64,000 nucleotides of DNA from Ursus arctos. Taxonomy: Eukaryota; Chordata; Mammalia; Carnivora; Ursidae. Under the pieces are notes generated by a model. The model did no database searches and had not been told where the DNA came from. It saw nothing but the letters and a program-made list of their open reading frames with translations. How positions within the stretch are numbered: the first letter of the stretch is position 1; each line of letters starts with the position of its first letter. A program made the translations under genes and the position numbers. The DNA is taken from assembly GCF_023065955.2 (NCBI RefSeq), contig NW_026622930.1:20871449-20935448 (forward strand). Direction: 5' to 3'. Below, piece by piece: positions 11,012-22,831 of this stretch.

Positions 11012-11515
11012 TGAGGTTCAGAACCTGCTACCCCAAAATATGACCCGTGGGCATATTGAATATTTTAAGCTGGAGGGATTTGAGAAACAGCAGGTTCAGG
11101 AAGAACTATCTGACCCCACTTCCCCACTGATGCAGGTCATAAGACTCTCATATGAGAGGTGCCCTCCCTGTACCCAGAGGAAACGAGTAACCTTATTTCT
11201 GAAGACAGAAGGATGCCAAAGGGTTGAATCTGAACAAATAGGCCTTGCTAAGTTTCCCCAAGTTTACTATCTTTAGCTCATACCCCTTTGCCCTATGACA
11301 TTTTACCACCACTTTCCATTCTTTATTGAACCTAGCATACAAATGCACGGGGTTAGTCATTTCTTCAAGTCTGCATTTTTTCATAAAGGCTCCCATGTCA
11401 TGTAAAACTTACATTAAAGAAGTTTGTATGCTTTCTCTTGTTAATCTCTCTTCGGTTATTGAGCTGTAGCTGAGAAGCTAGAAGAGTAGGAAAAGATGTT
11501 TTTTCATCCTCTACA
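11012..11515 (+). mobile_element. Endogenous retrovirus 3' LTR
   Basis: This is the partner of the 8946-9416 LTR in the same orientation. It starts TGAGGTTCAG and ends CCTCTACA. The TATA-like box of the 5' copy has decayed here to CATACAAA (around 11336), and the poly(A) signal is ATTAAA at 11413-11418. The plus-strand open frame at 11040-11276 and the antisense one at 11193-11396 lie within the LTR and are not genes. The preceding 'ttggggaaaatttcag' is only a weak polypurine tract. Confidence 0.85.
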
Positions 11516-14500
11516 AAGCACAACATGTTTTACAAGACAGAAATGTTTGAAATGCTAACATTTTACTCATTCTTTTCAGCCAGATTTCTCACCAAAGAAA
11601 GCCCGCCAATACAAATAGACCAAGAAGGATAATGGGTCTCAGAACCACTGTCTTACTAATGATACACTATGAACAATCAATCCTAAACAAAAGTGAATGG
11701 GGAAATGCCAGCCATCCCAGCCTAAGATGAAAATGAATTATCAATTATTGGATGAACTTAGTTAATATCATGATGATTATAATGTAGCCTGAGATAGAAG
11801 ACTGATTTCAATAATGTTAAATGAATGAATTATCAGAATAGCAACTGATCATTTAAATTGCCAAATTCAGTTGTACATTTTACCTGGATATATTCATAGT
11901 AATGTATACATTATCTGGAAAGATAAACCCATTAGTGAGTTAAAAAATATAAATTGGTGTAAATTATCTTAGTTGCAACTCTAAAATTCACTACATATTA
12001 GCTTAAGCTTTCCTTCACTTTCTTCCCTAACTTTTAAAATGATTAACATTATGAAAGCATGTAGGAAGAGTTTTCTTCCAAAGTACGTACTTCTCTCCAA
12101 ATAAAAAGCAAAAATAATTGGCTGTGAATGTGGCATCTAGCTAATTAAATAATAAGGATAGCATGTTTATTTACAGAGCCTCTGATCCATTTTCCCCAAT
12201 AGTTTCACTATAAGCTGAGGGTCGTGGAGAATATATCCTTGTAACATGTGGATGCCTTGTTGATCCGTAGCTGACCCCAGATGCATGAGCCTTAAAACTT
12301 AAGGAGGTTTCATTGTTGTTTTGTTAGACAGTAATTTTGTAGCTAGAGCTAACTGGTAAGTGGTTATTATCAACCTGTTTCTCTGTCCCTTCCCATAGGA
12401 GCAAGCAGCTGGATGTTCTTTCCATTGTCCGCATTTTCAAAAGCAAAACATTTATTCAAAGAATCTTGTAACATTGTGATTGCTGCTTTAAGAGCAGATG
12501 GAAGAGAAAGAAAAGCAAATGATTGTGATTATTTGGCTAGAATATGTTTACTTTCAGAATACATTTTGAGTATTTGTGGAAAAGGAAGAATACATATCTA
12601 AGTATATATTCTGTTGACAAAAACATCAGAAAAGCTTCAAGGTGTTACACTATTGTCCAAAGAATTAGCATCAAAATAGTGTTTATGTCATATGAAAATA
12701 TACTAGGGACTGAAGAGACTGTTTTTTATTTGCTTTTGATGTTCAAAATGAGAAGGCAGTGATTATGCTCTCTAATATATAATGAAAAAAGTCAGAAAAT
12801 GTGCCTCATACAAATAGTACCAGTATTTACTATTGATGATGAAGGCATCACATACAACTCACTGGGGAAAAGAGTTTATAGTTTTATATCCTAAATATGT
12901 ACATGTAGTAGTTAAACAAGTTGGCTTTAGCATATGAAAAGAAAAAATAATAACTATTTATAATAATAAATGTATTTTACAATGAGTTTAAGAAAGAATC
13001 AATATTTAAGCTGACAATGCAATTTAATGTATTTTTCTTTGACTTATTTAACCAAGAATGATCAATGTGGGTATGACTTAGAATCAAGTATTTCCTTTGG
13101 GCCTTGCCAAATGTCTGCATTTAGAAGATATAATGCAGAACTAGAAATGCATGTGAAGTGCCACTGATTGACTTGAAGATGTGCAAAATGGGATCCAATT
13201 TTAAGGACTGTCTTTTTTTTCTTGCAGTAGCAACGGGGGAGGGAAACCTGGTTAATGCTAGCAAAGAGAACAGACAGTTCTCTATGTTCCAACAAGAACA
13301 ATTTCTGCTATTACATTTTTCACATGATTATAGGCTCATTTCACTGAAACTTTAGCAACATGTAAATCTAATCAACATTCCAACATTTTGTTTTGTACAA
13401 GTTCTCTGTAATCATAAATACATAGTTTGTATGTATGTGTGCACATGTGGGTGTGAGTTTTAGTTGCTCAGTGCTGCATGTTTCCTACTACAGCCCCTAT
13501 TTATTAAAGAATGTAAAGTATGAACGGATGAGCATGACCGAATTTTACTGGGCTGAGAAACATGGTTGATCTTTTTTGCCATGGCTAAGCTTGTGTGGGC
13601 CGGAAACACCAACTTCCCATTTGTGTTTCACATTTTTGGTCTGTTGGAAATCAGGCTAAGAATATTTTGTGATTCTGCATCAAGCTTGTTTGTTTAATAT
13701 CCTCATTTGCATTTCAAAGTCCTCTTTTTGTATTAAATACCTGTGTCAATCAATCAACCAATATTTCACTGAGTTGTGTCAAGTATGTAGCACTGAACTA
13801 GTTAACATGACCATAGAAAGTACGGGTAATAGAAAAAGAAATTGGTGCAAATAATCCAGATACTTAAATAGTGTGAAACTATGGATTATAGAATGGACAA
13901 CATTAATATGACATTTATCATATGACTACTGTTTTTACTTTGTTGAAAAGATTCTCATTGGTGAATTTGTTTTACTATTGTGCATTTTTTTATATGTTGT
14001 GGTGAGTTATGAGGAATGTAGCAAGCACAGGAATTAAAGTCAGGGATGTAGATCCGTAAGGATCATGCAGTCAAACATTTGGGACTCTTTATGTAATATA
14101 TAGACTATATTTTTAAATATGAAACATTTCAATCTGTGCTATGTATATTTCTTGTTTCCGTAGTAGAATGGCATTTTAGTCAGTGTCCCTGATGAATTAT
14201 TTACAAATAATACAAAAATACCAGGTGATGCCTACAATCCGAGGTATGATATTGCAACACACCACCAGATTCCAAAGGCAGCTGTGAATCATCATTTTGG
14301 GACAGTTAATTTCCATTTGGGCTTTAACTTTTGTGATTTTAGACTTAGAAACTCAAGCAATGGCTTGATAGGTTTGGCTGTATGGAAATTATCCAGCTTA
14401 GGCCATCTAGGATAGAGTTTCTATATATGACACTTGGTTTAGTTCACCAGATTTAAGTAAATATATCATATATATCACATATATATATATCATATATATA

Positions 14501-14600
14501 AAATAAAATTTGGTTTTATTTCATTATTTGGGATACTTTTTGTATTAAAACTTTTTTATACAAATTTAAAGTACAATTTACATGCAGAAAGATACACACA
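11516..14600. other. 3-kb stretch with no recognised repeat or gene
   Basis: AT-rich throughout with short chance open frames (longest about 80 codons). I recognise no transposon. A TATATATC-rich microsatellite-like patch sits at about 14461-14500. Being repeat-poor, it is the best place in the window to look for conserved non-coding elements by alignment. Confidence 0.5.
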
Positions 14601-14610
14601 TCTTTAAATG

Positions 14611-14641
14611 TATACTTATATACTTAGTGTGTATAAGTATA
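14611..14641. repeat. 10-bp inverted repeat beside L1 edge
   Basis: TATACTTATA (14611-14620) and TATAAGTATA (14632-14641) are exact complements with an 11-nt spacer. It lies about 25 bp before the left end of the large L1 fragment and may be a remnant of AT-rich target or microsatellite DNA. Confidence 0.5.
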
Positions 14642-14664
14642 TATGTACACATATATCCTCCAGA

Positions 14665-17645
14665 CCAGGACTTGGATCAAAATATGGACTGTGCTCATAC
14701 CATGTACCTTTTCTGACCAAAACGCTATGAAACTAGAAGTCAAACACAAGAAAAAATCTGGAAAGAACATAAATACGTAGAGGTTAAACAACATGCTACT
14801 AAACGAGGAATGGGTCAACCAAGAAATCAAAGAAGAAATTTAAAACTACATGGAAACAAATGAAAATGAAAATACAATGGTCCAAAACCTTTGGGATGTA
14901 GCAAAAGCAGTTCTAAGAGGGAAGCTTATAGCAATACCAGCCTACCTCAAGAAGCAAGGAAAATCTCAAATAAACAACCTAATCTTACCACCTAAAGAAG
15001 CTAGGGAAAAACAATAATGAAGTCTAAAGCCAGCAGAAGGAAGGAAATAATACAGATTAGAGCAGAAATAAATGATATAGAAACTAAAAAAAACAATAGA
15101 ACAGATCAATGAAATCAGGAGCTGGTTCTTGAAAAAATTAATAAAATTGATAAACCTCTAGCCAGATTTACCAAAAAGAAAAGAGAAAGGACTCAAATAA
15201 ATAAAATCACAAATGAGAGAGGAGAAGTAGCAACTAATACCACAAAAATAAAAACAGTTATAAGAGAATATTATGAAAAACTATATGCCAAAAAATTGGA
15301 CAATCTAGAAGAAATGGATAAGTTCCTAGAAACATATAAACCACCAAAACTGAAAAGGAAGAAATCGAAAACTTGAACAGACAGATAAGCAGCAAAGAAA
15401 TTGAATCAGTAATCAAAACACTCCCAACAAACAAAAATCCAGGACCAGATGTCTTCACAGGGGAATTCTACCAAACATTTAAAGAGAGTTAATGCCTATT
15501 CTTCTCAAACTATTCCCAAAAATAGAAAAGGAAGGAAAACTTCCAAATTCATTCTATGACGCCAGCATTATCCTGATACAAAACCAGATAGCCACCACTA
15601 AAAAAGAGAATTACAGGCCAATATCTCTGATGAACATAGATACAAAAATTCTCAATAAAATGTTAGCAAACCAAATCCAACAACACATTAAAAAATCATT
15701 GACCATGATCAAGTGGGATTTATTCCTGGATTGCAAGGGCGGTTCAATTTTGCAAATGAATCAACATTATACATGACATTAATAAAAGAAAGGATAAGAG
15801 CCATACGATCATTTCAATAGATGTAGAAAAAGCATTTGACAAAGTACAACATCCATTCATGATAAAAACCCTCAACAAAGTAGGTTTAGAGGGAACATAC
15901 CTCAACATAATAAAAGCCATCTATGAAAAACCCAGAGCTAATATCCTCAATGGGAAAAAAACTCAGAGCTTTTTGTCTATGGTCAGGAACACAACAGGGA
16001 TGTCACTCTCACCACTTTATTCAACATAGAACTGCAAGTCCTACTCACAGCAATCAGAAAACAAAAAGAAATAAAAAAACAAAAAAATAAAAATTTTCCA
16101 AATCAGCAAGGAAGAAGTAACACTTTCACTATTTGCAGATGACATGATACTATATATAGAAAATCTGAAAGACTCCACCAAAAAAAAAACTGCTGGGACT
16201 GATAAACGAATTCAGTAAAGCTGCAGGATACAAAATCAATATACAGAAATCTGTTGCATTTTTGTACACCAATTATGAAGCAGGAGAAAGAGAAATTAAG
16301 GAATCAGTCCCATTTACAATTGCATCAAAACCAATAAGATATCTAAGAATAAACCTAACCAAAGATGTGGAAGACCTGTACTCTGAAAACTATAAAACAC
16401 TGATGAAAGAAATTGAAGATGACACAAAGAAATGGAAAGACATTCCATGCTCATGGAAGGGAAGAGCCAATATAGTTAAAATGTCTATACTACCCGAACA
16501 ATATACACATTCAGTGAAATCCCTTTTAAAATACTAATAACATTTTTCACAGAGCTAGAATAATCGATCCTAAAATTTTGCATGTAACCACAAAAGCCCT
16601 GGAATAGCCAAAGCAACCTTGAAAAAGAAGAGCAGAGCTGGAGGCATCAGAATTCTGGAATTCAAGTTATATTATAAAACTGTAGTAATCAAAACAGTAC
16701 CAGCACAAAAATAGACACATAGATCAGTGGAACAGAATAGAAAATCCAGAAATGAACCCACAAGTGTATGGCCAATTAATCTTTGACAAGACAGGAAAGA
16801 ATATGCAATGAGAAAACAAATGTTCTTCAACAAATGGTGTTGGGAAAACTGGGCCACTTTCTTACACCATAAACAAAAATAAATTCAAAATGGATTAAAG
16901 ACCTAAATGTGAGAACTGAAACCATAAAAACCCTAGAAGAGAACACAGGCAGTAACTTCTTTGACATCATAGGTAGCAACTTCTTTCTAGATTTGTCTCC
17001 CGAGGCAAGTGAAACAAAATAAAAAACAAACTATTGGTACTACATCAAAATAAAAAGCTTCTGTACAGTGAAGGAAACAATCAACAAAACTAAAAGGCTG
17101 AGTGGGAGAAGATATGAGCAAGTGACATAACCAATAAAGGATTTGTATTCAAAATATATAAAGAACTTATAAAATTCAATACCCCAAAAATGAATAATCC
17201 AGTTAAAAAATGGGCAGAAGACATGAGTGGACATTTTTCCAAAGAAGACATATAGATAGCCAACACATACATGAAACAATACGCAACAGCACTCATCATC
17301 AGGGAAATACAAATAAAAACTACAAGGAGATATTACCTCACACCTGTCAGAATGGCTAAAATCAACGCAAGAAACAACAGGTGCTGGTGAGGATGTTGGT
17401 GAAAAGGGAATCCTCTTGCTCTGTTGGTGGGAATGTAAACTGGTACAGCCACTGTGGAAAACAGTATGGGGGTTCCTCAAAAAGTTAAAAATAGAGCTAC
17501 CCTAGGATCCAGCAATTGCACTACTTGGTATTTACCCAAAGAATGCAAAAATACTAATTCAAAGGGATACATACTCCCCGATATTTATCAGCATTATCTA
17601 CAATAGCCAAATTATGGAAACAGCCCAAGTGTCCATCGCCTGATG
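14665..17645 (+). pseudogene. LINE-1 ORF2 fragment (late endonuclease to C-terminus)
   Basis: About 3 kb of carnivore L1 ORF2 in plus orientation, the largest element here. It begins in the end of the endonuclease domain ('gaccaaaacgctatgaaact', 'gggtcaaccaagaaatcaaa'), then the linker ('caaaacctttgggatgtagc'), the reverse transcriptase ('atgaacatagatacaaaaat'; 'gtagaaaaagcatttgac'), the catalytic F-A-D-D codons at 16132-16143, the thumb/connection region (longest frame 16262-16537) and the C-terminal region up to 'gatgaatggataaagatg'. Stops and small indels break the frame repeatedly; the longest surviving runs are 15492-15776 (94 codons) and 16262-16537 (91 codons). ORF1, the 5' UTR, most of the endonuclease, the extreme C-terminus, the 3' UTR and the poly(A) tail are absent. 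It cannot make a working protein. Confidence 0.93.
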
Positions 17646-17656
17646 AATGGATAAAG

Positions 17657-17732
17657 ATGTCGTATGTATGTATGTGTATATACACATACACACATACATA
17701 CATATACATACATTTATATACACACACACCTA
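17657..17732. repeat. (TATG/CATA)n-type compound microsatellite
   Basis: A GTATGTATGTATGTG run passes into ATACACATACACACATACAT and a final CACACACACA. It replaces the point where the L1 sequence should continue with its own 'gtggtatatatatacaatgg' block, so the microsatellite probably grew from that AT-rich L1 segment or marks a deletion joint. Confidence 0.85.
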
Positions 17733-17739
17733 GCTCGCT

Positions 17740-17860
17740 AAAATGTAACACTGAGGCCGCTGAGGGCAGGGAAGGTTTCAGAGAAGGGCGTGGGCCTTTG
17801 GAATGCCCAGGCATACCTCCTCTTGATTCTGTTTCTCTGGAGAGCCCAGACTAATAAAAC
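17740..17860. mobile_element. Short unassigned repeat-like fragment
   Basis: The right end, 'gattctgtttctctggagag' followed by CCCAGACTAATAAAAC, resembles the terminal sequence of a widespread mammalian LTR-like repeat. The rest is GC-richer than its surroundings. Family not assigned. Confidence 0.35.
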
Positions 17861-17884
17861 AAGCATCTAAATTAAAAAAATAAA

Positions 17885-18105
17885 TACCTACACAGCACTC
17901 ACAATGCCAAGCACTATAAAAGTGCATTACATTACTTCTTCATAATAGCCCTGTGAGTTCGGTAATATTATTAACCCATTTTACAGATGATGATCTGAGA
18001 TACAGAAAGGTTAAATAACTTGGTGAAAGCCACACAGTGGTATGAGAGCAGGGTTTCAATCACAGGGAAAAAGACCTCAGATTCTTTAGCATACTCTACT
18101 GCAAT
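17885..18105 (-). mobile_element. MIR SINE, inverted
   Basis: 'gcccattttacagatgatg'-like wording ('aacccattttacagatgatg'), 'acagaaaggttaaataactt' and 'aaagccacacagtgg' are the complement-strand landmarks of MIR, an ancient tRNA-derived mammalian SINE. Confidence 0.88.
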
Positions 18106-20010
18106 TCTGCAAAATGTAAAATGTGGATAATAATACCTACCACGTGGGCTTCCTATGAAGATCTAATAAATTATTACTGGAAGCAGTTAGAGAACAATGT
18201 TGGCCCACAGTGAACAATAGATAAGTATTTTTGTTAAAGAAACAAAAAAATACAAATAGACTGGCCAATTATTAATTGATGATGAGAAATACAACTGTCA
18301 TGTGGACCAGAATATTCATGTCTGTTTTTTCTTATGGACAGTCTACTGTGGTGAACCAAGATAGATTCAGAAGATTGCTCGAAGGGCATGAAATCAATCA
18401 AAACAAGGAGATGAAATGGCTTTTTAGTGTTCCCAGGTTAAGAGAGCCTGACATCACCATTTCTTACAAGGAATGACGTTGCCTGTGCGGCTTGACATCC
18501 ACTGGTTTAAGCATCCACTGATTAAAGTCTTCTTTGTCCTGGACATTGACTAGATGAGAATTTCCACAATTCTCATCTGTGACTCCACTTTTTCTTGCCT
18601 TCAGCTGACCAATCCTCTGCCTGATGGATTTTGTCTTCAACTATATTGCAGAGGGTCATTCTGTTTTCATTATCAGATTTTATATATCTCTAATATGATC
18701 CATTATGTGTCACTTAAGAAATTTACTCTATATATTTCATTTGTTTCTAATTTTCTAGTGATTACAGTGCAGCCTCAATATTACTGGGGATATTTTATTA
18801 TAGACCTGTCGTTGGACAGTTTAATTTGTGTTGTGTTCCTTTTAAAAGGAAAAAAATGGAAATGATTTCCTTTAATACTTTCCTTCAAATCTTGTGGAAT
18901 CCTTTAGGTTTTGAAGAACACCGTTTAAAACATATGTATTTTGTCCAAATCTTGTTATTTTATGGATGAAAATCTGAAGAAAGGTCGAGTGACTTAAGTT
19001 CATATAATTAAGTAACGGCAGTCTGGTTTCCTTTAAGCTTTTCATTATAAAGTATATATAGATATGGTATTCTGAAGCTACATAACTATAGACAGATTCT
19101 TTCCTTTGCTATGAAGTCGTGACCCAGACACACTTCAGGGATCAGCATATATTTAGTACTACATACATGTTGAGTGCCTACCATGTTCTGGGCATCCATC
19201 ATGCATGGTGTGGGGAATGCTAGGATAAGCAAGTCAGATGAAGGTCCTGCCTTGGTGAAGCTGAGACCAGTGGAGGAACAAGACATTTTTAAAAACCTAT
19301 TTAAATAACTATACTATTATCATTGTGTTAGTGCTTTGTAGGAAGAGTACAGATCTATGCAAGCGTATGACAAGTCCTCTCCAAGGAACTGATTAAAGCT
19401 GTGATCTAAGGCTGCAGCTGATAACAGAATCTGAAGGATTGGAAATGTCAGTGAAGGAAACAGGGTGATGGATTGGGCTTTTGGAACCTCAACCAAAAAA
19501 GGGCTATATTAAGGTGAGGTGGATAGGAAAGTGAATTAGATATTGCAAAATACTAATGAATGTCAGAAATTATAATGTAGAAGTCTTATGTAAAATGATG
19601 CTGTGAACATAGCTGGCATCCAGTATGTACTTCTAGATAAAAGCAGCTTGGTGAACACTTGGCATTTGTCTAGTGTTCTAAAAGTAGTTTTTTTGTTTTT
19701 GTTTTCTTGTTTTATTTTACAAATGGCAAATGCAGGCTTTGGCAGAGGGTCACATTTTTTTTTCCTGGTTCTTACATGCCAATTGGAAGTTCAGAAGTTC
19801 ACTGTCTCTCATTAAAATTTCAAAGTATTTTCCGTGAATTTTATCCAGGGAGAAAATAATGTATTGGCTTAGGAAACTTTCAAATCAGTTCCCAGTTTCA
19901 GATCAGGACAATGAGCTAGACATTTAAGAGAGAGTTTGCATATATTCATCATCTACTTTTTTCTATTCAGGAATGTTGAATACTAAGGTCAAATATATTT
20001 GGAGGAGGGG

Positions 20011-20014
<4 letters not shown>
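18106..20014. other. No gene; mostly unassigned
   Basis: Unassigned sequence with an 11-bp perfect hairpin at 18552-18578 and a possible very old repeat at about 19160-19290 ('ttgagtgcctaccatgttct'). Open frames are short and unsupported. Confidence 0.45.
18552..18578. repeat. Perfect 11-bp inverted repeat (hairpin)
   Basis: AGATGAGAATT and AATTCTCATCT are exact complements around TCCAC. No repeat family explains it. Confidence 0.6.

Positions 20015-20048
<34 letters not shown>
20015..20048. repeat. (TG)17 microsatellite
   Basis: An uninterrupted run of TG dinucleotides, likely to be length-polymorphic, followed by 'caggtatatgtgtgttatat'. Confidence 0.97.
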
Positions 20049-20051
<3 letters not shown>

Positions 20052-20329
20052 GTATATGTGTGTTATATGTTTGTTTCTGTTGTTCTTGTTACGGAGAAGA
20101 AAAATAATTTTATTTGAAAAATGACCAAAATGCAAGTTCTTTCCATTTCTAATTTGCATTTCAGGTGTTAACAGTTTGTATGAGTTAATTCTCCTTTTTG
20201 TGTTTCAACTGTTCTACATTGATTTAAAACCATCTTTTTCCTACCCACAATCTCTACTGTTCTTCATTCATTTATATAGATCCAGATTTCCATTTGGTAT
20301 TATTATCTTCCTGTCTAAAGAACTTCCTT

Positions 20330-21160
20330 TAACATGGTGTGGTTGCTTTTAGTGCAGGTCTGCTGGCAATGACTTCAGCCAACTTTTATCTGGAAGACTT
20401 TATTTTGCCTTCAATATAGAAAGATACTTTCATGGGGCGTAAAATTATAGGCTGACGGGTTTTTTTTTTTCTTTCAGTAGTTAAAGATGTCATTTTGTTG
20501 CATGAGAAACTGTGTAGTTTCTCTTTTTAAAATATCCTTTATAGCTGATTTTCAGCAATTTGATTATAATGTGCCCTGATGTAGTTTTCTTTATGTTTGT
20601 TCCTCTTGGGGTTCATTAGAGCTTCTGGGAATTGTAGGTTTAGAGTTTTTATCAAATTTGGAAAACTTTTGGTCATTACTGCTTCAAATATCTTTTTTTT
20701 TTCTGTTCCCTTTCTCTCTCATCTCCTTTTCGAACTCCAATTACATGTGTGTTAAATGACTCAATTTTTTCATACAGGTGATTGATACATTGTTCCCTTT
20801 TTTATATCTTTTTTTTCTTTCCGTGCTCTATTTTGGATAGTTTCTATTGCTAAGTCTTTGAGTTCTAAATTTTTTTCCTTCTGTAGTGTTTAATGTTATT
20901 AAGCTCATCCAGTTAATTTTTCTTTTTATATGTTACATTTTCAGCCATAAATGTCTCGCTTGGGTCTTCTTTATATCTTCCATTTCTCTCTTCATTATGG
21001 TCATGTTTTCTTTTATTTCCCTGAGTTTATTTGGAAGACTTATAACAAATGCTTTAAAGTCACTGCCTGTTAATTCCATCATCTCCGTCATTCTGGGTCT
21101 GCTGCTATTAACTGATTTTACTCTTTATTATGGATCATATTTCCTTTCCTTTTAAAATTT
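20330..21160 (-). mobile_element. Old LINE-like remnant, antisense (tentative)
   Basis: T-rich plus strand with 'attagagcttctgggaattg', 'gtttttatcaaatttggaaa', 'ttactgcttcaaatatcttt' and 'actccaattacatgtgtgtt'. This resembles a common mammalian repeat I believe is the antisense of an old L1 upstream region. The plus-strand frame at 20886-21155 falls inside it. Assignment is from memory of the pattern and needs a repeat-library check. Confidence 0.5.
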
Positions 21161-21236
21161 TCATTCCTGTTGCACAGAGAGATAACATAATGTAGAAACA
21201 GCTACTTGCAAGGAAAAAAAATTTAGTGAGGTCCAC

Positions 21237-21959
21237 TGTGCTAGTAAAAGATGGCCACAAATTTCCCTCTCTTTGAATTTGGGCTGGCCTTGGGTGCTTG
21301 AACAAACAATGTGGTAGAAGTAACATTGTTGGATTTTGAGGTTGTATTAGAAGTCTTAGAGCTTCTGCCTGGGTCTTCTGGAATACTCTCCTTTAGAGCC
21401 CTGAATTTTCGTAAAAGCAGTCTTGACTACCCTGAAATGATCACTTAGAGAAGCCACATATAGCAGCTGGAGTCAAAGTCTCACCTGAGACCAGCATTTA
21501 GCCATCTCCAACCAGGGCAGCAGATATGTGCACAGAGAAAAATACTCCAGCCATAGCCATTTGTCATTTGAATACCATCGAGTGAAGTCTTATGATGCCA
21601 TAAGAATTTTTCAGCTGTATCTTCCCCAATTCCTGACACACAATAGTGTTAGATATAATAAATTTTTTTTTTAAATTGCAGTATAGTTGACACACAATGT
21701 TACATTAGTTTCAGGTGTACAACACAGTGATTCAACAACTCTATATTATGCAATGCTCACCACAAATGTAGCTACAGTCTGTCACCATACACACTATTAC
21801 AATACCATTGACTGTATTCCTTGTGCCGTACTTTTTATGCTCATGGCTTATTCATTCCGTAACTGGAAGCTCGTACCTACCACTCCCTTTCATCCATTTT
21901 GCCATAAAATGGTTGTTTTATACATCTAAATTTTTATGCAACAATAGATAACCAAAACA
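21237..21959 (+). mobile_element. MLT1-like MaLR LTR, split by an L1
   Basis: Left part 21237-21658 contains 'gtaaaagatggccacaaatt', 'gggctggccttgggtgcttg' and 'attcctgacacacaatagtg'. The right part from about 21905 reads 'ataaaatggttgttttatac' and 'tgcaacaatagataaccaaa'. Together these match the body and end of an MLT1-type ERVL-MaLR LTR. The 3' end of an L1 in the opposite orientation lies between them. The subfamily is not assigned. Confidence 0.7.
21660..21904 (-). mobile_element. LINE-1 3' UTR end, inverted, inside MLT1-like LTR
   Basis: The plus strand begins with a T-run and then 'attgcagtatagttgacaca', 'cattagtttcaggtgtacaa', 'gctacagtctgtcaccatac' and 'gtaactggaagctcgtacct', the complement of an old L1 (L1MA/L1MB-like) 3' UTR. 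The element is 5'-truncated. The chance frame at 21687-21929 crosses it. Confidence 0.85.
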
Positions 21960-22309
21960 CCTACTATATGTTAGATATTGTGCTAGGATTTTTATATGTA
22001 TCACATATTGCTAAGAGCAGCAGAGTAGCTACATCTCGACATAGTAAACCTCCCCAAGCTGAGATAAAATTAGTTGAATTGATATAATAAGCACCTATAG
22101 AATGATAGAAGTTAAGCTTCGAGTCCACTTTCTCTTTTCCTCTTATTATTTCTATTCTGGTTGTAATATTACTTGAAAATTTGGATAATAATAGGGTTTA
22201 ATAACTTGTAAGAGGCAATCTCGGAATGGGTCTTCTCCATGTAGCACTGTCAGTGTTTATCCTACCACCTGTGTTCCATCAGTACAATGGAGAAGAGACT
22301 CCAGCTGCT

Positions 22310-22490
22310 TTTTGACTGGACTGGTCAGTCTCAACTCTGCTAATAACTATCACTGTGATTTTAGGTAATTTATAAACTCTTTGAGCCTCAATGTTTTGTT
22401 CATGTGAGAAAAACAGGGTTTTTTTTTTTTTTCATTAATCCACAGGGCTGTAATGAGAATCAGGTAAAATAATCTAATTCAAGTCAGATA
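22310..22490 (+). mobile_element. MIR SINE fragment
   Basis: 'ctctgctaataactatcact', 'gattttaggtaatttataaa', 'tttgagcctcaatgtttt' and 'gctgtaatgagaatcaggta' follow the MIR core in order. An internal T12 run interrupts it. Confidence 0.7.
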
Positions 22491-22831
22491 GAAAATGTTA
22501 TGATTGTGATTATAATAATCTTAATAATTATTGTAATTAACAAGCATTTAACTACTTATCTCAAAATATTTGCCCCCCCCACCATCATAGGGATAAAGAA
22601 GTGGTTTAGCAAGAACAGAGGTCTCTCATAATCAAATTGAACTTTGTTCTGATTTAGAAAATAGTGGAAGGTAGAGGTTGAAATTAGTTCAAAAAGTAAC
22701 TCAAGGCCCCATGTGATCTAGGCTTACTGAGATGTCATTTAAAAGAAAAATACTGTTAAGTCAATAAAAGGAATTCCATTAAAGGAGAACCATTTGTAAT
22801 CCTCACAACACATCTTTAAAAGTTCCTTCCT

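Noticed and set aside
11040..11276. 78-codon open frame that could look like a small gene
   Set aside because: It lies inside the 3' LTR, and the homologous position in the 5' LTR is interrupted, so it is not conserved even between the two copies.
8934..11525. Target-site duplication around the provirus
   Set aside because: The bases outside the LTRs (GTTAA before, AAGCA after) do not match. Either the edges are off by a few bases or the duplication has mutated away.
17040..17480. Longest open frame (146 codons, minus strand)
   Set aside because: It is the antisense reading of L1 ORF2 C-terminal sequence, with hydrophobic composition produced by complementing A-rich coding DNA.
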